Below, piece after piece: positions 1 to 8,182 of a stretch of DNA of 64,000 nt (its first letter is position 1; every line of letters begins with the position of its first letter). The stretch covers positions 434,001 through 498,000 of the forward strand of contig NZ_PJBB01000003.1 in NCBI RefSeq assembly GCF_002836595.1. Reading direction: 5' to 3'. The notes below the pieces were generated by a model. The model was not told where the DNA came from and searched no databases. It saw only the letters and a program-made list of their open reading frames with translations. The DNA is from Tenacibaculum sp. Bg11-29. GTDB taxonomy: Bacteria > Bacteroidota > Bacteroidia > Flavobacteriales > Flavobacteriaceae. A program made the translations under genes and the position numbers.

Positions 1-266
1 TTTAAACCATAACCTTTAGCTAATACACTTAATCCTCGTTTAATAATGTTTTTCATACTCAATCGACTAGAAAACACAAATGAAAGTCCCATCACAACCA
101 AAAACATTGGGGTTCCTTTTTCTAATACTTGCGCTATTTTACCTAATAAAGTATTGTTCCATGTGTCCATAGTCGAATACACAATCATAGAGTGTACAGG
201 AATCATTAACAATACACTAATTCCCCTAACAAAATCTATAGCGTCTACTCTTTTATTTACTTTCAT
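1..266 (-). CDS. Multi-pass membrane acyltransferase, N-terminal part (heparan-alpha-glucosaminide N-acetyltransferase/DUF1624-like)
   Basis: Only the first 88 codons are in the window; the gene runs off the left edge. Reading from the ATG at 266 the protein opens MKVNKRVDAIDFVRGISVLL, followed by a Met-Ile-x-Val-His-Ser stretch and a second hydrophobic segment. The Asp-x-x-Arg-Gly motif at the start of the first membrane helix with a His a few residues later is typical of the heparan-alpha-glucosaminide N-acetyltransferase and DUF1624/acyltransferase-3-like membrane families. It starts 4 bp after the nitroreductase gene, so it is probably the last or a late gene of the siderophore operon. 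A role in acylating or modifying the siderophore is only inference; the substrate cannot be told from this fragment. Confidence 0.6.
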   Translation of the reverse strand, partial: MKVNKRVDAIDFVRGISVLLMIPVHSMIVYSTMDTWNNTLLGKIAQVLEKGTPMFLVVMGLSFVFSSRLSMKNIIKRGLSVLAKGYGL

Positions 267-270
267 TTTT

Positions 271-855
271 TTACTCTTTAAAGTTCCAACTTAATTTTTT
301 AGACAACGCTTTTCTCTTCCTTTTAACTTGTAGTACATCTTCTTTTATATGCCCCATAAAGAAAAACCCTAAAAATTGTTCTTCCTTGCTTAAACTAATA
401 TGTTGTTTTCCATATGCTATCGTTGCTAAAGAAGAATCCCAGTAGCTTCCTAAATTTAATGATGTGCAGCTTAACCACATATTTTGTACTGCACAAGAAA
501 CTGCAGCTAACTCTTCCCATTCTGGTAGTTTAGCTTTCTTATTTGGTGCAAAAACAATGGCTATTAATGTGGCATTATTAGCATACGTTTTAGTTTTTTC
601 ATAGCGTTCTTTAGAAAATTGTTTTTCAGTATACATTTTTCGATAATATGCTGCCATAAACTCACTTAAATCTTCCTGATGTTTTCCATCTAATACTTCA
701 AATCGCCATGGTTGTGTAACCATGTGTGTTGGGGCCCACAATGCGTTAGTTACGATGTTTTCTATTGTTTTTTTATCAATTTTCTTATTGATATAATCAT
801 ATGCATAAGTACTTTTACGCCCCTGTATAACTTGTGTTATTTCTTCAAAATTCAT
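271..855 (-). CDS. Nitroreductase family protein
   Basis: 194 aa, the usual size of small FMN-dependent nitroreductases. The N-terminus has the family pattern of an Arg-rich loop (GRKSTYAY, about residues 12-19) followed by the helix that packs on FMN, and then an APTHMVTQPWRF segment (about 41-52) that in this family lines the flavin. The C-terminal part carries the NLGSYWDSS region typical of the dimer/FMN face. Members reduce quinones, nitroaromatics or flavins with NAD(P)H; the natural substrate is unknown. It lies 10 bp after the NIS synthetase gene and 4 bp before the membrane acyltransferase, so it is co-transcribed with siderophore genes. A part in reductive iron release is possible but unproven. 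Confidence 0.8.
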   Translation of the reverse strand: MNFEEITQVIQGRKSTYAYDYINKKIDKKTIENIVTNALWAPTHMVTQPWRFEVLDGKHQEDLSEFMAAYYRKMYTEKQFSKERYEKTKTYANNATLIAIVFAPNKKAKLPEWEELAAVSCAVQNMWLSCTSLNLGSYWDSSLATIAYGKQHISLSKEEQFLGFFFMGHIKEDVLQVKRKRKALSKKLSWNFKE

Positions 856-865
856 GTTAAAAAAC

Positions 866-2674
866 TTATACAGTTACGTTTTCTATTGTTATTTTTTTGA
901 ATTGTGCCAATGGATTCTCTAAAGTTCCTTCTAATTTTAAACTTTCAATAGGATCAGCCAAACTTAACATTTGCTTCGTGTTTTCTAATTGCAATCTATT
1001 TAAACAACAACGATCAAACTCATTTGCAAATAAATCATAGCGCTCATACTTTTCTGAGAATTCTGGATGTTGTTCTTGATATTCATACACACATTCTGCA
1101 ACTAGTTTCCAAAAATCATATTCACAAAAACTTGCATAACTATCTAACTGCTGCCCCATAAAACGGAAGAAACAATCGAAAACATCTGTAAAAATTGATA
1201 GTATCTTCATGTTATCAGATGTTTTCGTAAACAACCTGTCAGCATGTTCAGGTAAATACATTGTTTCGTTAAAGACAATTACCTCTTCTGTTATATCTTT
1301 CATTAACACATATACTGGAGTATTTTCTTCTAATACCATAATTAGATTTTCTCCATGTGGCATGAATACAAATTCATATTTATAGAAACAATGCAATAAC
1401 GGAGCTAAATATGCTTTCAAATAACGTTGTACCCAAGTTGCTGCTCCATAAGGTGAAGCTTCTATTAATGAAGCTAATAACGAGTTATCTTTATAATCTA
1501 CATGTAATAAAGCTGCCATTGTAAACACTCGTTGATTTGACGATATTTTGGTAAATGGGCTTTCTCTCCACAATGCAGATAACATTTTATTATGTGGATT
1601 TGTTTTTCCTAATACTTCATAATAATGATTATTATATCCTACAGTAGCGATTTCACCTAACATAGTAAACCCATTATCTAGTAAATATGAGTCTTCTGCT
1701 AATAATTCAGTTATCCATTTAGTTATATAGGGTGTACTTTGCATGTAATATGGAGACAACCCACGCATAAAGCCCATATTTAAAATAGATAAGGCTGTTT
1801 TAGTATATAATTTTTCTGGATGTGAAGCATTAAATAAAGTTCTAATAGATTGTTGTGCCGAAAAATAATCATCACTTTCTCCTAGTAACAAAATATTTTT
1901 TTGAGCTATATCAGCACCAAAAACCCCTATTATTTTATTCTTCCATTGCCAAGGATGTACAGGCATAAAAACATAATCTTCAGGAGAAACCTTATTTTCA
2001 ATTAGCACATTATTAAATTCAGCTATCTTCTTTTCACCTAATTCTGCCGACAATAATTTATCATATTTATAATCATCTAAGGCAGTATAGGTCGTATGTG
2101 TTTTATGTCCTGCAATCCATAATACCTTAAACGGTTTATTTGTTTCAGGTGAATATTCATGATAATCATTTATATTAAAACCAATTCTACCATTATTTGC
2201 TACAAAACAAGGATGTCCTTCTGTCATAGCATGCTCTATCGTTTGAAAATTTTGTTCAGCTAATTCTTTTGCTGAGAATGCTTCATTTATATATTTATAA
2301 GCGATTCCCGACATTGTACTCGTAATCTCTTCTAAATATGTTCCTAAAAAACCATCAGGAATACCTAAAGCTCCCCTAAATTCTGTTATAAAATGCAATG
2401 CATCTAAATATCCTTTTTTTCCAGAATTACTTCTTTTTATAATACTATTCGCATCTACTTGCCAATGGTCTAAAAAATTTTTCTTTGCTTTAAAACGATA
2501 AATAAACTCTTTATTATCTGAAATAATTTGATACCTATTCCAATCGTTTTCTTCTGCTATAAATTCAGGTTTTAAAATAAGTTCATGGGCAAATTCACTT
2601 ATTCCTTTTTTTACTAATTGACGGTTTGCAAACTCCCATACCTCTGGTTGTAAGTGCGCTATATTATTTACCAT
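866..2674 (-). CDS. NRPS-independent siderophore (NIS) synthetase, IucA/IucC family
   Basis: 602 aa, full length for an IucA/IucC enzyme. Such enzymes adenylate a carboxylate and condense it with an amine; the DesD/BibC-type members oligomerise N-hydroxy-N-succinyl diamines. Visible family motifs: TEGHP followed by NNGRIGF (about 151-166), HPWQW (240-244), SIRTL (276-280), a Lys-rich segment KTALSILNMGFMRGL (292-306), and HGEN near 420, then a KDITEE stretch where many relatives have Arg-Asp. The start overlaps the upstream acyltransferase stop by 11 nt, so translation is probably coupled. It is clearly paralogous to the synthetase half of the fused 805-aa protein two genes upstream. The start at MVNNIAHLQPEVWE matches the beginning of the synthetase fold. 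Confidence 0.9.
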   Translation of the reverse strand: MVNNIAHLQPEVWEFANRQLVKKGISEFAHELILKPEFIAEENDWNRYQIISDNKEFIYRFKAKKNFLDHWQVDANSIIKRSNSGKKGYLDALHFITEFRGALGIPDGFLGTYLEEITSTMSGIAYKYINEAFSAKELAEQNFQTIEHAMTEGHPCFVANNGRIGFNINDYHEYSPETNKPFKVLWIAGHKTHTTYTALDDYKYDKLLSAELGEKKIAEFNNVLIENKVSPEDYVFMPVHPWQWKNKIIGVFGADIAQKNILLLGESDDYFSAQQSIRTLFNASHPEKLYTKTALSILNMGFMRGLSPYYMQSTPYITKWITELLAEDSYLLDNGFTMLGEIATVGYNNHYYEVLGKTNPHNKMLSALWRESPFTKISSNQRVFTMAALLHVDYKDNSLLASLIEASPYGAATWVQRYLKAYLAPLLHCFYKYEFVFMPHGENLIMVLEENTPVYVLMKDITEEVIVFNETMYLPEHADRLFTKTSDNMKILSIFTDVFDCFFRFMGQQLDSYASFCEYDFWKLVAECVYEYQEQHPEFSEKYERYDLFANEFDRCCLNRLQLENTKQMLSLADPIESLKLEGTLENPLAQFKKITIENVTV

Positions 2675-3254
2675 TTTTCTCTAATTGATTTAAGGCTAAT
2701 CTGTACGAGTTTTTTGTACAAAAAGCCAATGCTGCTATTTTATTAGCCAACACAATTTCTTTTTGATAAACAAAACCTGCCTTTTTATTTAAGATGTGAA
2801 TTTTTTCGTTATTTACATCTGGCTCTACTACAACTCTTTCTACTTGCGGTAAGCTGAAAAAATAATCTATGATAGTTGAAAATACATGCCAAGTAAATTG
2901 GGAAATTCTTTTTTCTACTGGAGCCATTAAAATGTGCATTCCATAATCACTTTCTTGAGTATCGTAGTGTTCAGAAATCACATCTTTAGAAGCTTTGTAA
3001 CGTTCCATTAAAAATACAGGTACGTTATTTAACATTCCGATATAGCTATGATGATTTAAACTATCTTCAATCTCTTTATATTCAGTCTGCACTTCTTCTA
3101 AAGATTTATCTAACATTCCCCAATATTTTGCATAAGGTTGCGTAACCCAACTATGCAACATTGATATGTCTGTATCTATTTGAAAAGGACGAATACTTAT
3201 TCTACCTAATCCATCAATTTTTTTACTAAATACTTCTTGATTAATTTCTACCAT
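2664..3254 (-). CDS. GNAT acyltransferase of siderophore biosynthesis (IucB/RhbD/DesC-like)
   Basis: 196 aa. It opens with the family signature LGRISIRPFQ and then HSWVTQPYAKYWGM (about 33-47), the Trp-rich acceptor-side motif of siderophore N-hydroxylysine/diamine acyltransferases, and ends with VVVEPDVNNEKIHILNKKAGF, the acyl-CoA binding segment. It would transfer an acyl group (succinyl or acetyl, not decidable here) from CoA to an N-hydroxy diamine. It sits 2 bp after the fused gene and overlaps the second NIS synthetase by 11 nt. It is a stand-alone paralogue of the first ~190 residues of the 805-aa protein, so the operon carries two acyltransferases. Confidence 0.85.
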   Translation of the reverse strand: MVEINQEVFSKKIDGLGRISIRPFQIDTDISMLHSWVTQPYAKYWGMLDKSLEEVQTEYKEIEDSLNHHSYIGMLNNVPVFLMERYKASKDVISEHYDTQESDYGMHILMAPVEKRISQFTWHVFSTIIDYFFSLPQVERVVVEPDVNNEKIHILNKKAGFVYQKEIVLANKIAALAFCTKNSYRLALNQLEKNGK

Positions 3255-3256
3255 TA

Positions 3257-5674
3257 CTAAAATTCTTGGGTTCTAAAAGCCGCTATTGGATTTTCTAATT
3301 TCCCTGCGAATTGTAATAATGCTACTGGATCATCTAAATCAATCATTTGCTTATGATTATTTAATTGTAATCTGTTTAAACATGATAGTTTAAAATTTCC
3401 TGCAAACAAATCATACTTTTCAAATTTTTGAGCTAATTGCGGAAACTTATCTTGATATTCTTGAATATTTTCGGCTACTAATTCCCAGAAATTTTGTTCA
3501 CTATAATCAGCATGTTCCTCTAAAATCGGAGCTAAAAAACGGAAAAAACCATCGAACATATCAGTAAATATTGATAATAACTTTACATCTTCTGGTACTG
3601 GAGCATACATTCTCTTTAAATGCACTGGTAATTCCACTTCTGGACTTAAAATACATGCTTCTTCTGTAATATCTTTTAGTAAAGCATATACAGGAATGTT
3701 ATCTTCAAAAACCATAATAATGTTTTCTCCATGCGGCATGAACACTAAATCATAGTAGTAAAAACAATGCAACATCGGACTTAAATATGCTTTTAAGTAC
3801 TTACGCAACCAATTATCAATTGAAATTCCTGAATCTTTTATTATTTCTGGTACTAATGCTTTTCCATGGTGATCTATATGAAGTAAAGCTGCCATAGTTA
3901 AAGGTTTTTGATTCTCTTTTACTATTGAATACGGGCTTTCTCTCCATAATGATGCTAACATTTTATTATAATCATTATGTGGCCCAAATTCATCAAAATA
4001 TGGGTTTACATAACTTACAGATCCTATCTCGCTTAACATTCTAAATCCGTTCTCTTGAATATAGCTATCGCTATATAACAAATCTTCTAACCAAACTGCC
4101 ATTTTAGGTGCAGTACCTAAATAATACAAAGGCAGCCCCCTCATGAATCCCATATTTAAAATAGACAAAGCCGATTTTGTATAGAATTTTTGTGGATTTG
4201 TAATGTTAAATAATGTTCTTATAGATTGCTGTGCTAAATATTGATCTGGTCCGTATCCTAAACAAATTAAATCTCCTTTTGCTATTTCTGGAGAAAATAT
4301 ATTTGCTAACTTGTTAAACCATTGCCAAGGGTGAATAGGTAAGAATAAGTAATCTTCTGCTTTATATCCTTTTCCTTCTATTACTTTATTAAATTGTGCT
4401 ATCGTATCAGTATCTAACTCTTGATGTATTAATTTTTCATAAGGAAGCGATTCTATAGCTGAAAATACGGCTTTTGACTTATGTCCTGCCATCCACAATA
4501 AAGAAAATGAGTTCCCTGCTTCTGGTGAATATGAACGATAATCGCTACTATCAAAACCTATTCTTCCATTGTTTGCAACAAAACCAGGATGTCCTTCGGT
4601 CATTGATTGCTCAATAGTTTGAAAATCGGCCGTTGCCAGTTCTTTTGCTGTAGGGTTTCCTTTCGTTATTTTAAATGCACTCCCATATAGTGTACTAATA
4701 ATTTCTTCTAAATATACAGGCATTTTTTCATCAGCAATACCTAATACTTTTCTAAACTCTTTTATAAAAAAAACGGCATCTATTTCACTAATAATATCTT
4801 TCACATATTTTTTAATTGAATTTTCATCAATCATAAAGTGATTTAACGCCATTGGTTTTGCATTAAACTCATAACGTATATCTAATGAATCTGTATAAAC
4901 TTTATATTGTTTGTAGCCATTACCTAATTCCCTAACTATTTCAGGCTTTATTAATAGCTCATGCGAAAATTCACATAATGCTTTTTTTACTAATAATATA
5001 TTCGCTTGTTCCCAAACTTTCGGTTGTATATGTTGCGTTGATTGTTGTGGTGATACCACATTATCTAAGGTGTTCATGGCACTTCTTTTTAATGGTGAAA
5101 AAGTTTGAATTTGTTGTTGATAGTTAGCTCTTGTTAAAAATGCTAGTTGGGCCGTTTTATTAGGTAGTTCTATTATGTTTGCTAATTGAAAGCCAATCCG
5201 CTGACACAATGCAAACATTTTTTTGTTTCGAATATCTGGCTCTACTACAATTCTATTTATGCTTGAATTTGTATAAACAAAATCCATTATTGAACGAAAC
5301 ATAAACCAAGTAAAATTCGGTACTCTTGGAGCTTTAGGTGGTGCTACAATTATATGTATTCCGCAATCTGACTCTTTTGTTTTATAAAAATTATTTATAA
5401 TATCTAATTTAGGGTTGTAACGTTCTAAAACAAATACTGGTTCGTTATTAAACATCCCTACAAAAACATCGTAATGCTCTGGCACAGTTAATTCAGTATA
5501 TTCTTGTTCTACATCTTCTAATGTAGCATTTGGCATTCCCCAAAAAACTGCATATTCTTTAGTTACCCATTTTTGCAAAAAAACACTATCTTCTTTTACT
5601 TGAAAAGGGCGAATGGTTATTCCTCCAAAATCTTTATATTCTTTTGAAAAAAAAGTGGTTTGTGTTATCGACAT
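3257..5674 (-). CDS. Bifunctional siderophore acyltransferase-NIS synthetase fusion (BibC-like)
   Basis: 805 aa. Residues 1-190 are a GNAT siderophore acyltransferase (GGITIRPFQ at 17-25; KWVTKEYAVFWGM at 35-47; VVEPDIRNKKMFALCQRIGF at 143-162). Residues 190-215 form a linker, and about 216-805 are an IucA/IucC synthetase with TEGHP (359-363), NNGRIGF (368-374) and HPWQW (448-452), and later SIRTL, NMGFMRGL and HGEN. The fused order is known from bisucaberin-type clusters, where the enzyme acylates N-hydroxycadaverine and then dimerises it. Met200 in the linker aligns with the start of the free-standing synthetase downstream and may be a fossil start codon. It follows the MFS gene by 6 bp. 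Confidence 0.92.
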   Translation of the reverse strand: MSITQTTFFSKEYKDFGGITIRPFQVKEDSVFLQKWVTKEYAVFWGMPNATLEDVEQEYTELTVPEHYDVFVGMFNNEPVFVLERYNPKLDIINNFYKTKESDCGIHIIVAPPKAPRVPNFTWFMFRSIMDFVYTNSSINRIVVEPDIRNKKMFALCQRIGFQLANIIELPNKTAQLAFLTRANYQQQIQTFSPLKRSAMNTLDNVVSPQQSTQHIQPKVWEQANILLVKKALCEFSHELLIKPEIVRELGNGYKQYKVYTDSLDIRYEFNAKPMALNHFMIDENSIKKYVKDIISEIDAVFFIKEFRKVLGIADEKMPVYLEEIISTLYGSAFKITKGNPTAKELATADFQTIEQSMTEGHPGFVANNGRIGFDSSDYRSYSPEAGNSFSLLWMAGHKSKAVFSAIESLPYEKLIHQELDTDTIAQFNKVIEGKGYKAEDYLFLPIHPWQWFNKLANIFSPEIAKGDLICLGYGPDQYLAQQSIRTLFNITNPQKFYTKSALSILNMGFMRGLPLYYLGTAPKMAVWLEDLLYSDSYIQENGFRMLSEIGSVSYVNPYFDEFGPHNDYNKMLASLWRESPYSIVKENQKPLTMAALLHIDHHGKALVPEIIKDSGISIDNWLRKYLKAYLSPMLHCFYYYDLVFMPHGENIIMVFEDNIPVYALLKDITEEACILSPEVELPVHLKRMYAPVPEDVKLLSIFTDMFDGFFRFLAPILEEHADYSEQNFWELVAENIQEYQDKFPQLAQKFEKYDLFAGNFKLSCLNRLQLNNHKQMIDLDDPVALLQFAGKLENPIAAFRTQEF

Positions 5675-5680
5675 GTTTTT

Positions 5681-6856
5681 TTAAGCTTTTGCTAGTTGTT
5701 TCTGAACTTTCCTTACCGACTTAAACACAAAAAAGTATAAAACTAAGGTTAACGAAAATCCTCCTAAAGCAATTGCAAAAGGCATACGTAAACCAAAACT
5801 ATCTACTATAATTCCAATATTCAAAGAAGCTAATAAAACGCCAAAATTTTGAAAGAAATGTATTTTACTATAATCGATCGAATATGATTCTGGACTACTT
5901 AATTCGAATAATAAAATGTCAAATTTTACGACTCCTTGAAAAATTGCCCATCCATAAATAAATCGTCCTAAAATAACTACTGCTTCATTTGGGATTCCCT
6001 GCAATAAAAGACCTATTAACCCAATAAATAAAGCATTTATAATTCCTTCATGCCCTTTCGATTTTCGTTTATTATTAATCCACAAGGCTAGTAACGCTAC
6101 AAAACCTGGTATTGCGTATATAGTTCCTGACGCTAACTTGCTTTTGTAAACTGAGATACTTTCCCAATACAGGGAAAAAAAAGGTCTAATCAAAAAATCA
6201 CTGAAATAAAGTATCAAGGTTATTAATCCCAATTTTAAAATAAATCCTTTAGGTATAAATTTCTTATCTGTATTCTCTGGTTCTTCTGAAATAATTAAAT
6301 CGGTAGCATACTTTTTACTTTTCAATAAATAAGTACTCATAGCCATTTGAATAAAATCTCCAGCTGCCATAATTAAAAAAATACTACTTGGTGCAATATA
6401 ATCTACCGTTATTCCTCCTAGCACAGCACCTAATATCCCTCCTAAATGTACCACAACCGAAAGTAATCCAATGGTACTTGGATGCTCTTCTTTTGTTATG
6501 ATTTTTAAAATGTAAGGATAAACTAATAAATAACTCCCTTTAAATAGCACCATAATAAGTGACACAATCCAAAAATTAATATAAGATGTTGTATAATAAC
6601 AATACAATGCCAAAACCCCTGCTATTGCTTGGGTATAAATTAAAATATTTAGTTCAGATACTTTTTTAGAGATGTATGCCCAGAATGGAAATGCAATCAT
6701 TACCATAAAACAAATAGCAGCAAAATAATATCCTACATTTTTTGGATTGGTCATACCAAAACGAAGCTCAAAAAACTGTGGGTAAAATGGATGCAGTAAA
6801 TAATCACTTACTACTGCAACCAATGTCATTACTATTAAAAATGTTTTTAGCTTCAT
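5681..6856 (-). CDS. Major facilitator superfamily transporter, probable siderophore exporter
   Basis: 391 aa with about 12 hydrophobic segments. It starts MKLKTFLIVMTLVAVVSDYL and ends in a Lys/Arg-rich cytoplasmic tail. A longer hydrophilic loop near residues 185-205 (SKKYATDLIISEEPENTDKK) separates two six-helix halves, as expected for MFS. Its place between the monooxygenase (3 bp upstream) and the fused synthetase (6 bp downstream) argues for export of the finished siderophore across the inner membrane, or less likely uptake of the ferric form. No TonB-dependent receptor is visible in this window. Confidence 0.8.
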   Translation of the reverse strand: MKLKTFLIVMTLVAVVSDYLLHPFYPQFFELRFGMTNPKNVGYYFAAICFMVMIAFPFWAYISKKVSELNILIYTQAIAGVLALYCYYTTSYINFWIVSLIMVLFKGSYLLVYPYILKIITKEEHPSTIGLLSVVVHLGGILGAVLGGITVDYIAPSSIFLIMAAGDFIQMAMSTYLLKSKKYATDLIISEEPENTDKKFIPKGFILKLGLITLILYFSDFLIRPFFSLYWESISVYKSKLASGTIYAIPGFVALLALWINNKRKSKGHEGIINALFIGLIGLLLQGIPNEAVVILGRFIYGWAIFQGVVKFDILLFELSSPESYSIDYSKIHFFQNFGVLLASLNIGIIVDSFGLRMPFAIALGGFSLTLVLYFFVFKSVRKVQKQLAKA

Positions 6857-6859
6857 CTC

Positions 6860-8182
6860 TTATACTAAAACATTTAATTTAATTTCCTCATCTTGTGAAA
6901 CATCAAACTGTTGAAATGCTATTTTTTGCTCGATAGGATAATGCTCTACTCCTGTTATTTCTTTAATTATATAAGAATTTCTATAAGCAACCATTCCTAA
7001 ATCTGGAGTTACAAAACCATGTGTATGCAACTCTGCATTTTGCACAAAAATTTCATTCTTATTTTTATCAATACTGTAGTTTCTATTTACATCAAAACGG
7101 CTTTTATCATCCCATTGAATTCTTTTTGAAATACCTTCAATAAATTCTGGTAAATAATAACCATAACCTGTAGCCAATACCAAACCTTCTGTTTCATGTT
7201 TAAAGTATTTATCTTGCTCTACCTGATGTAACTCTAAACTAATTGAATCTTCTTTTAACTCAGTTTCTTTTAACTCAGTATTTGTACGTAACGAAACTTT
7301 TAAAGGTTCGGTTGCCACTACTCTTTTAGCATACAATGTATCATGAATTGCCCCTATTAAATCTTGATTTACACCTTTGTATAAATGCTTTTGATTTTTA
7401 ATAAGGTCGTCTCTTTTTTGAGATGGTAAATTGTAAAAGTAATCTACGTATTCTGGTGAGGTCATTTCTAAAGTTAACTTAGAATATTCTAAAGGAAAAA
7501 AACGTGGAGAACGTGTAATCCAATTTAATTCATATCCTTTAGTGTCAATTTCTTGTAATAAATCAAAAAATATTTCAGCAGCACTTTGCCCACTTCCTAA
7601 AATGGTAATTTTCTTTTTTTCTTGTAAACTCTCCTTATAACTTAAGTACTTTGATGAGTGTATTGCTTTTCCTTTTAACTTTTTACTACACTCAGGAATA
7701 TAAGGCTGCGTACCTGTTCCTAAGACCAACTTTTTTGCTTTATATATTTTAAGCTCATCTGTTTTAGTACAAATACTTGTTACAATGTAAACTCCTTTGT
7801 TTTCATCATAATTAATATTTGTAACATTTGTATTAAAATGAATATTAGGTAATTTACTAATTGCCCATTGACAATATTTATTGTATTCATTACGTAATAG
7901 CAAAAAGTTTTCGCGTATATAAAATGAATATATTCTTCCTTGCCCTTTTATATAATTTAAAAAACTAAAAGGATTGGTTGGATCTGCAAGCGTTACCAAA
8001 TCTGCCATAAAAGGAACCTGTAATGTTGTATCTTCTAACAACATACCTGGGTGCCAGTCAAACTTTTCTTTTCTATCTAAAAAAATACCATTTACACCTT
8101 CAATTGGCTCTGTTAAACATGCTAAACCTAAATTAAAAGGTCCAACTCCTATTGCTATAAAATCTGCGATTGCGTTTTGCAT
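6860..8182 (-). CDS. FAD/NADPH-dependent L-lysine/ornithine/diamine N6-monooxygenase (SidA/IucD/DesB family)
   Basis: 440 aa. It hydroxylates the terminal amine of a diamine or basic amino acid, creating the hydroxamate nitrogen. Motifs seen: FAD-binding GVGPFNLGLA (about 12-21), the substrate/FAD segment WHPGMLLEDTTLQVPFM (about 43-59), NADPH-binding GSGQSAAE (about 196-203), and the C-terminal LATGY (about 336-340) conserved in this family. It overlaps the decarboxylase stop by 1 nt, so the two are translationally coupled. With a decarboxylase ahead of it, the substrate is more likely cadaverine or putrescine than the amino acid, as in the desferrioxamine/bisucaberin route; that choice is inference. 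Confidence 0.9.
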   Translation of the reverse strand: MQNAIADFIAIGVGPFNLGLACLTEPIEGVNGIFLDRKEKFDWHPGMLLEDTTLQVPFMADLVTLADPTNPFSFLNYIKGQGRIYSFYIRENFLLLRNEYNKYCQWAISKLPNIHFNTNVTNINYDENKGVYIVTSICTKTDELKIYKAKKLVLGTGTQPYIPECSKKLKGKAIHSSKYLSYKESLQEKKKITILGSGQSAAEIFFDLLQEIDTKGYELNWITRSPRFFPLEYSKLTLEMTSPEYVDYFYNLPSQKRDDLIKNQKHLYKGVNQDLIGAIHDTLYAKRVVATEPLKVSLRTNTELKETELKEDSISLELHQVEQDKYFKHETEGLVLATGYGYYLPEFIEGISKRIQWDDKSRFDVNRNYSIDKNKNEIFVQNAELHTHGFVTPDLGMVAYRNSYIIKEITGVEHYPIEQKIAFQQFDVSQDEEIKLNVLV

